Of a DNA stretch of 6,142 nt, positions 1 to 4,283 are shown piece by piece. This DNA is from Chloroflexota bacterium. Lineage in GTDB: Bacteria > Chloroflexota > Anaerolineae > UBA4142. The notes beneath the pieces were generated by a model. That model saw nothing but the letters and a program-made list of their open reading frames with translations. It searched no databases and had not been told where the DNA came from. Numbering within the stretch: position 1 is the first letter of the stretch; every line of letters starts with the position of its first letter. The position numbers were made by a program, and so were the translations under genes. Location: contig JAMCRS010000197.1 of NCBI GenBank assembly GCA_023380675.1, forward strand, positions 1 to 6,142. The letters run 5' to 3'.

Positions 1-1970
1 GCCAAACGGCGATCGAAAGCGGCGACCTACTCGCCGCCATGCTAGAAGAAAAGGACTCGCAGGCGCGCTATCTGCTGGAGCGGCAGGGCGTCACACGACT
101 AGACGTTCTGAGCTATGTTTCTCACGGGCTCCCCCAAGACGAGGCGCCTGACCGGGACGCGAGCGAGGAGCAGTCGGAGTCAGCGCCGGCTCGAGACCCG
201 TTGGGCCAGTTCACCACCGACCTGGTTGCCCAGGCGGCCTCCGGCCGGCTCGACCCGGTCATCGGCCGCGAAGCTGAATTGGAGCGGACAATACAGGTGC
301 TGTGTCGCCGGCTCAAGAACAATCCCCTGTTTGTGGGAGACGCCGGCGTCGGCAAGACCGCACTTGTGTTCGGCCTCGCTCAGCGAATTCACCTGGGTCA
401 GGTTCCGGACTTGCTAAAGAACGCCCGGATATACGCGCTGGACATGGGCCTGGTATTGGCGGGAACCAAATTCCGCGGCCAGTTCGAAGAGCGGCTCAAA
501 GGCGTGCTCAAGGCGATAGAAAACAAGCCGGACGCGATCCTGTTCGTCGACGAGATTCATACGTTGGTGGGCGCGGGCGCGACGAGTGGCGGTTCTGTCG
601 ACGCATCGAGCTTGCTCAAGCCGGCGCTCGCTAACGGCGGCCTGCGCTGCATCGGATCGACCACGCACGAAGAATTCAAGACGCTGGAACGGGACCGCGG
701 GCTCGCGCGACGCTTTCAAAGGATCGACGTGCTCGAACCGTCGGTTGAAGAAACGGTGCAAATCCTCCAGGGATTGAAGAGCCATTTCGAGGGCCACCAT
801 GGCGTCACCTACACCGACGACGCGCTCAAGGCCGCGGCGGAATTGTCCGCCAAGCACATCAACGAGCGATACTTGCCGGACAAGGCGATCGACGTGCTCG
901 ATGAAGCCGGGGCTCGACAGCGCATCCGGAGCGACGCGGACCGCAAGCGACTGCTCACGCGGATCGACATCGAGCAGGTCGTCGCCGCCATGGCCAAAGT
1001 GCCGGCCGAAAGCGTCTCGGGAGACGACCGCAAAAGACTGCAGGACCTCGAGGCTTCGTTGGTGCAGCACATCTTCGGCCAGGACAACGCCATTCAGGCC
1101 ATCGTAGCCGCGATCCGACTCTCGCGTGCCGGCTTGAGGACGGCGAACAAGCCCGTAGGTTCATTCGTGTTCTTCGGACCCACCGGCGTCGGCAAGACGG
1201 AGCTGGCGCGCGTCTTGAGCCGCGCGTTGGGGGTCGAGTTGCTCCGTTACGACATGAGCGAGTATTCCGAAAAACACACCGTCAGCCGACTGATCGGCGC
1301 GCCGCCGGGGTACGTGGGCTTTGATCAAGGGGGCTTGCTTACCGATGCCGTGCGCCGGCAGCCGTACTCGGTCGTGCTGCTGGACGAAATCGAAAAGGCC
1401 CACCCGGATCTTTACAACATCCTGCTTCAGGTCATGGACCACGCGACCCTGACGGACAACACCGGCCGTAAGGCAGACTTTCGCAACGTGGTGCTCATCA
1501 TGACGACGAATGCCGGCGCACGCGAATTGACCAGCTCGCCAATCGGTTTTCGCTTCGATCAGGGCAGCGATCCGGCCAAACGCCCGATCGAGCGGCTGTT
1601 CAACCCCGAGTTCCGCAATCGGCTCGACGCCATCGTTCGCTTCGACTCCCTTTCCGCGGAGACCGTCAAGCAGATCGTCGACAAACAAATTGGCGAGCTC
1701 CGAGAGAGCCTGCGCGCCAAGCACGTAACGCTCGAACTCAAGCCGGCGGCGCGCGAATGGCTGGCCGTGCACGGCTACGACAAGGATTTTGGTGCGCGTC
1801 CCATGTCTCGGTTGATCGACGACCAGCTGCGCAAGCCGCTGGCGGAAGCCATCTTGTTTGGCGCGCTCTCGCAAGCCGGTGGAGCCGCGACGGTCGACGC
1901 CGGAGATGACAGGCTGGTGCTGAGTTGCCAAGAAGGCTCACCGATCACATCGCTCGGCGAGCCGGTTTGA
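1..1970 (+). CDS. clpA: ATP-dependent Clp protease ATP-binding subunit ClpA (5'-partial)
   Basis: Class I AAA+ unfoldase that threads substrates into the ClpP peptidase in the cytoplasm. The reading frame is open from the window edge (first full codon at 3), and the residues before the ATG at 39 continue the Clp N-domain ([13 protein letters not shown]), so that ATG is internal and about 100 codons are missing. Counting from that ATG, the end of the N-domain and an acidic linker occupy about 1-60. D1 has Walker A GDAGVGKT (100-107) and Walker B ILFVDE (Asp171, Glu172). D2 has Walker A GPTGVGKT (380-387), Walker B VVLLDE (Asp449, Glu450) and NPEFRNRLD with the likely arginine finger. There is no ClpB/ClpC-type middle coiled coil between D1 and D2. 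An IGF tripeptide (502-504) sits where ClpA carries its ClpP-docking IGL/IGF loop, which argues for ClpA over ClpB. Odd: Phe111 stands where the family almost always has Glu (TAIxEGLA). clpS often precedes clpA but is outside the window. Confidence 0.96.
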   Translation, partial: QTAIESGDLLAAMLEEKDSQARYLLERQGVTRLDVLSYVSHGLPQDEAPDRDASEEQSESAPARDPLGQFTTDLVAQAASGRLDPVIGREAELERTIQVLCRRLKNNPLFVGDAGVGKTALVFGLAQRIHLGQVPDLLKNARIYALDMGLVLAGTKFRGQFEERLKGVLKAIENKPDAILFVDEIHTLVGAGATSGGSVDASSLLKPALANGGLRCIGSTTHEEFKTLERDRGLARRFQRIDVLEPSVEETVQILQGLKSHFEGHHGVTYTDDALKAAAELSAKHINERYLPDKAIDVLDEAGARQRIRSDADRKRLLTRIDIEQVVAAMAKVPAESVSGDDRKRLQDLEASLVQHIFGQDNAIQAIVAAIRLSRAGLRTANKPVGSFVFFGPTGVGKTELARVLSRALGVELLRYDMSEYSEKHTVSRLIGAPPGYVGFDQGGLLTDAVRRQPYSVVLLDEIEKAHPDLYNILLQVMDHATLTDNTGRKADFRNVVLIMTTNAGARELTSSPIGFRFDQGSDPAKRPIERLFNPEFRNRLDAIVRFDSLSAETVKQIVDKQIGELRESLRAKHVTLELKPAAREWLAVHGYDKDFGARPMSRLIDDQLRKPLAEAILFGALSQAGGAATVDAGDDRLVLSCQEGSPITSLGEPV

Positions 1971-2010
1971 CGTTGCTGCGTGACGACCGCCGTAAGAGGA
2001 CCCGGCTCCG

Positions 2011-2042
2011 AATAGTACCTTTGCGGATACCAAGGTACTATT
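2011..2042. promoter_or_regulatory. Perfect 11-bp inverted repeat, probable operator
   Basis: AATAGTACCTT (2011-2021) and AAGGTACTATT (2032-2042) are exact reverse complements separated by 10 bases. The spacer contains GATACC, so three GTAC/ATAC-like units recur about 8-12 bases apart. No T-run follows, so it is unlikely to be a clpA terminator. The right arm touches the proposed -35 box of the small cysteine-protein gene and the centre lies near -48 of its predicted transcription start. That position fits either a repressor or an activator dimer site. The regulator is unknown; the spaced GTAC pattern resembles sites of small winged-helix (HxlR/MarR-like) regulators, which is inference only. 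Confidence 0.62.
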
Positions 2043-2068
2043 GTGAAATTACACACTAGTGATATGCT
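2041..2068 (+). promoter_or_regulatory. Sigma-70-like promoter of the small cysteine-protein gene
   Basis: TTGTGA (2041-2046), a 16-base spacer, then TATGCT (2063-2068) preceded by TG and one base, giving an extended -10 (TGATATGCT). Transcription would start near 2075, leaving a leader of about 55 bases before the ATG at 2130. The first two bases of the -35 box belong to the inverted repeat, so occupancy of that repeat should affect this promoter. Confidence 0.5.
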
Positions 2069-2129
2069 GGTCATGGCTGAGACTTGCGAGCCAATCGCCC
2101 CAACAAAAACCTACGAAGGAGTGACCAGC

Positions 2130-2348
2130 ATGGCGGACTGTGAATGTATTGCGGGTTGTCTGTTCTTTAACGACCAGATGAAGGGGCTAGAGTCGATCAA
2201 GGAGATGATGAAGAAGAGGTACTGCAAAGGGGACAGCACCAATTGCGCTCGGCACATGGTCTTCAAGTCGCTTGGCAAAGTGCGCGTCCCATCCGATCTC
2301 ATCCCGAGTGAGATGGACAAAGCCAAGAGCCTGATTGCGGCTGGCTAG
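2130..2348 (+). CDS. Small cysteine-rich conserved protein (72 aa), function unknown
   Basis: The start is set by a strong ribosome binding site, GAAGGAG (2115-2121), 8 bases before the ATG. Earlier in-frame starts (GTG 2043, ATG 2064 and 2073) lack one. The product has no signal peptide or membrane segment and should be cytoplasmic. It carries Cys4, Cys6, Cys10, Cys32, Cys39 and His42. The N-terminal CxCxxxC is followed by FFND and a charged helix (about 16-30), then YCKGDSTNCARH and a GKVRVPSDLIP tail. I recognise this general pattern (C..C-FF, YCxGxxxxCAR, VPxxLxP) from unnamed 70-75-residue proteins of anaerobic and soil bacteria, but know no established function. The Cys/His set could bind a metal or an iron-sulfur cluster, or act as a thiol switch; this is inference. 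It has its own promoter and operator-like repeat, so it is probably monocistronic and regulated. Confidence 0.85.
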   Translation: MADCECIAGCLFFNDQMKGLESIKEMMKKRYCKGDSTNCARHMVFKSLGKVRVPSDLIPSEMDKAKSLIAAG

Positions 2349-2395
2349 CACGCCTCGTTCACGGTTCCTCTTGGATCGGCGGTTCGTCTGGTTTA

Positions 2396-2437
2396 GAGTG
2401 GGTGTCGGCGACTTGATGTCACTGCACCCGCTCATTT
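2396..2437 (+). terminator. Possible intrinsic terminator after the small cysteine-protein gene
   Basis: GAGTGGGTG (2396-2404) pairs with CACCCGCTC (2425-2433) as a 9-bp stem with one G-U pair. The 20-base loop has a small inner GAC/GTC pairing. A short ATTTT follows. It lies 48 bases after the stop codon. The T-run is short and the loop is large, so termination may be weak or factor-assisted. Confidence 0.4.
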
Positions 2438-2649
2438 TGCCTAGTCCACCTTCGCGGCCGCAGCAAATCCTGTTCGCAATCCACACAATCGTCCACGCTC
2501 CTTTTTCGGTCCGGCACGCCTAACGTGAGCCTCCCCACCCGCCGAGTCACGCACAAGTGTAGCTGACGCAAATGGGCGCTTCATGCCGGCTTCAGCAAGC
2601 TTTTTCCATTCTGGTCTTGACAACAACATAATGTCGGCCAGCCTGACCT

Positions 2650-2672
2650 TGCATGAGCACTGCTTTCATGCA
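2650..2672. promoter_or_regulatory. 7-bp inverted repeat upstream of the siroheme promoter
   Basis: TGCATGA (2650-2656) and TCATGCA (2666-2672) are exact reverse complements with a 9-base gap. They end 8 bases before the proposed -35 box of the following promoter, a usual place for an activator site. Seven-base perfect repeats also occur by chance, so support is modest. Confidence 0.3.
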
Positions 2673-2680
2673 TTCTTAGT

Positions 2681-2710
2681 TTGCAATTGCCAAGCCTGAC
2701 GGGGTATAAT
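2681..2710 (+). promoter_or_regulatory. Sigma-70-like promoter of the precorrin-2 dehydrogenase gene
   Basis: TTGCAA (2681-2686), an 18-base spacer and a perfect TATAAT (2705-2710). The -35 box is embedded in the palindrome GCAATTGC (2683-2690), a possible operator. Transcription would start near 2717, only about 11 bases before the ATG at 2728. The purine-rich GGAG at 2711-2714 would then lie outside the mRNA and translation would begin from a very short leader. Confidence 0.6.
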
Positions 2711-2727
2711 GGAGATGAGAATAGAGC

Positions 2728-3369
2728 ATGTCTACCGGCTATCCAGTTACGCTGTTCAATTTGAACGAGTCGCTCTGCATCGTCGTCGGCGGCGGGCTGG
2801 TGGCCGAGCGCAAGGTCCAGGCGCTGCTTGACGCGCAGGCTCGCGTTCGAGTCATCGCGCCGGCGATCACGGACGAACTGGCCCGCGCGGCTCGTGCCAG
2901 CGCGATCGATTGGCTCGCACGGTTGTACCAGCCCGGCGACCTCGCCGACGCGTTTCTCGTCATCGCGGCGACCGACGACGTCGACGTGAATCGTGCGGTC
3001 GCGCACGAGGCGCACGAGCGAAAGCTGTTGATCAACGTCGTCGACGATCCGGCGCACTGCAACTATATCGCGCCCGCCGTCGTCCGACGAGGCGATCTGA
3101 CGATCGCCGTCAGCACCGGCGGCGCGGCGCCTGCGCTCGCCGCCTACGTGCGGGCGAGATTGGAGCGCCAGTTCGGCGGCGAGTGGGCTGTATTGGTTCC
3201 GCGGATGGCCCGGCTGCGCGAGCGGATCGCGGCGCGGGTTCCCGAATTGAACGCGCGCCGAGAGGTTTGGAGGCGCGTCGTCGACGCCGGCCTTGACGAC
3301 CTTTCGGCCGGCCGGACCGAGCAAGAGACCGAATCGCGAGTTGACCGCATACTAGCTGAACGCTCCTAG
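2728..3369 (+). CDS. Precorrin-2 dehydrogenase / sirohydrochlorin ferrochelatase (siroheme synthase N-terminal type)
   Basis: Cytoplasmic enzyme that oxidises precorrin-2 to sirohydrochlorin with NAD+; many members (Met8, CysG N-terminal half) also insert Fe2+ to make siroheme. The 213-residue length fits the stand-alone form. The N-terminal NAD-binding Rossmann fold shows FNLNESLCIVVGGGLVAERK (glycines 21-23) and AATDD (80-84). NVVDDP follows, with Asp106 aligned to the catalytic Asp of CysG/Met8 (Asp104/Asp141). VSTGG (128-132) has Ser129 at the place of the phosphorylated Ser128 of CysG. The C-terminal helical part (about 140-213) is arginine-rich. The start is fixed by an in-frame TAG at 2722-2724, just before the ATG. 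The Asp is kept, so ferrochelatase activity is plausible but not certain; names in use include cysG(N), sirC, ylnF and met8. Its partner methyltransferase follows after a 111-base gap. Confidence 0.93.
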   Translation: MSTGYPVTLFNLNESLCIVVGGGLVAERKVQALLDAQARVRVIAPAITDELARAARASAIDWLARLYQPGDLADAFLVIAATDDVDVNRAVAHEAHERKLLINVVDDPAHCNYIAPAVVRRGDLTIAVSTGGAAPALAAYVRARLERQFGGEWAVLVPRMARLRERIAARVPELNARREVWRRVVDAGLDDLSAGRTEQETESRVDRILAERS

Positions 3370-3376
3370 CATTTCG

Positions 3377-3400
3377 CGAACGCGCGCAATGGCGCGTTCG
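3377..3400. repeat. Hairpin just after the precorrin-2 dehydrogenase gene
   Basis: CGAACGCGC (3377-3385) pairs perfectly with GCGCGTTCG (3392-3400) around a 6-base loop, beginning 8 bases after the stop codon. No T-run follows. It stacks ahead of the larger terminator hairpin that begins 4 bases later. It may protect the mRNA 3' end, pause RNA polymerase, or be part of a leader structure for the next gene. Confidence 0.55.
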
Positions 3401-3403
3401 ACC

Positions 3404-3468
3404 AAGGCTCAAGACGGGTCCCCATACCGCATGACGACGTGCGGTGAGATTCGTCTTGAGTCTTTTTT
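3404..3468 (+). terminator. Strong rod-like intrinsic terminator between the two siroheme genes
   Basis: AAGGCTCAAGACGGGTC (3404-3420) pairs with GATTCGTCTTGAGTCTT (3448-3464) over 17 positions including three G-U pairs. After an asymmetric internal loop (5 and 2 bases), ACCGCA (3426-3431) pairs with TGCGGT (3440-3445) around an 8-base loop. A run of six T (3463-3468) follows immediately. The layout is a classic stem plus U-tract, but the hairpin is long and ends only 12 bases before the cobA start. It could therefore be an end-of-transcript signal or a conditional attenuator for cobA. I recognise no known riboswitch aptamer in the 3370-3404 leader. Confidence 0.78.
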
Positions 3469-3480
3469 GTTGCGGCGCTG

Positions 3481-4272
3481 GTGAATATGGAAAAATGCGG
3501 GATCGTCTATCTGATTGGTGCGGGCCCGGGCGATCCGGGCCTCATCACGGTACGGGGCCTAGAGCTGCTCAAGGCAGCCGAAGTTGTCGTCTATGATCGC
3601 CTGATCGCGCCCGAGCTGCTGCGGCAGGCGCGCTCGAATGCCGAGCTGTACTACGTCGGCAAGGAGTCGTCCCATCATACGCTACCGCAGTGTGAGATCA
3701 ACGCGCTCTTGATCGACCACGCACGCCGGGGAAAGACGGTGGTTCGGCTCAAGGGGGGCGACCCATTCATCTTCGGACGCGGCGGCGAGGAAGCGCTGGC
3801 GTTGGTCGCCGCGCAAATTCCGTTCGAGATCGTTCCGGGCGTGACGAGCGCGATCGCCGTGCCGGCGTACGCCGGCATCCCGGTGACACATCGGGACGTC
3901 GCGAGCGCCGTCACCTTTATCACCGGCCACGAGGACACACAGCGCCGGGAGACCGGGCTCGACTGGCCGCGCCTTGCCGCATGTAAGGGTACGCTCGTAT
4001 TCCTGATGGGCGTCACCAACCTCCCTACGATCGTCAAGGAGCTGGTGGAAAACGGCCGCCCGCTCGACACGCCGGTCGCGATCATCGAACGCGGCACGAC
4101 GCCGGAGCAGCGCGTCGTCATGGGCACGCTGGGGGACATTCACGAGCGCGCGCGTGCCGCGCGCGTCGAGCCGCCGGCGATCACGGTCGTCGGCGAAGTC
4201 GTCGCCCTTCGGGACCAGCTAGGCTGCTGGTCGGAGGAGCGCCTCCGCGCGCTCGCCCGTCGATGCGACTAG
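3481..4272 (+). CDS. cobA: Uroporphyrinogen-III C-methyltransferase (SUMT, CobA type)
   Basis: Transfers two methyl groups from S-adenosylmethionine to C2 and C7 of uroporphyrinogen III, giving precorrin-2, the branch point for siroheme, cobalamin and heme d1. It is a soluble enzyme of 263 residues, the usual length for a stand-alone member with no HemD fusion. Visible family motifs are GAGPGDPG (13-20), VYDRL (37-41), YVGKESSHH (58-66), VRLKGGDPFIFGRGGEE (88-104), IVPGVTSA (117-124), TFITGHE, LMGVTNL and PAITVVGEVV near the end. The start is uncertain: GTG 3481 and ATG 3487 are both possible and neither has a clear Shine-Dalgarno sequence. A strong hairpin with six T sits directly upstream and I see no promoter in the 111-base gap. 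The product supplies the substrate of the preceding dehydrogenase, so the pair makes siroheme. The sensor gene begins about 11 bases after its stop, or overlaps it by 10. Confidence 0.96.
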   Translation: MNMEKCGIVYLIGAGPGDPGLITVRGLELLKAAEVVVYDRLIAPELLRQARSNAELYYVGKESSHHTLPQCEINALLIDHARRGKTVVRLKGGDPFIFGRGGEEALALVAAQIPFEIVPGVTSAIAVPAYAGIPVTHRDVASAVTFITGHEDTQRRETGLDWPRLAACKGTLVFLMGVTNLPTIVKELVENGRPLDTPVAIIERGTTPEQRVVMGTLGDIHERARAARVEPPAITVVGEVVALRDQLGCWSEERLRALARRCD

Positions 4273-4283
4273 GGTCGAGTCAA

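Larger units (their letters stand above)
2349..2727. other. Gene-free spacer between the small cysteine-protein gene and the siroheme gene
   Basis: This 379-base stretch contains no open frame with a credible ribosome binding site or recognisable product on either strand. It holds a possible terminator hairpin (2396-2437), a 7-bp inverted repeat (2650-2672), and a promoter (2681-2710), all listed separately. No tRNA, insertion sequence or direct-repeat structure was seen. The middle part (about 2440-2610) shows nothing I can interpret. Confidence 0.6.

Noticed and set aside
414..1070. Long minus-strand open frame (218 codons) opposite clpA
   Set aside because: It lies wholly antisense to a well-conserved ClpA, shows no recognisable domain and has the composition expected of a GC-rich antisense frame.
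1161..1931. Long minus-strand open frame (256 codons) opposite the ClpA D2 domain
   Set aside because: It is an antisense shadow of conserved coding sequence, with no domain of its own.
1959..2008. GAGCCGG/CCGGCTC inverted repeat around the clpA stop as a terminator
   Set aside because: The loop is 36 bases and no T-run follows; it is likely a chance match in GC-rich sequence.
2335..2523. Small + strand open frame after the cysteine-protein gene
   Set aside because: There is no ribosome binding site, the product is low in recognisable features, and it overlaps the preceding gene's end and a hairpin.
2590..2606. GCTT-CAGC-AAGC followed by TTTTT as a terminator
   Set aside because: The stem is only 4-5 bp and lies about 240 bases from the nearest upstream stop, so it is too weak to support.
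2617..2622. Consensus TTGACA as a -35 box
   Set aside because: The position 17 bases downstream reads AGCCTG, not a -10 box; the TTGCAA/TATAAT pair at 2681-2710 is a better promoter.
2581..3324. Minus-strand open frame (247 codons) opposite the precorrin-2 dehydrogenase gene
   Set aside because: It is a mirror of the conserved dehydrogenase in a GC-rich frame; the + strand product is unambiguous.
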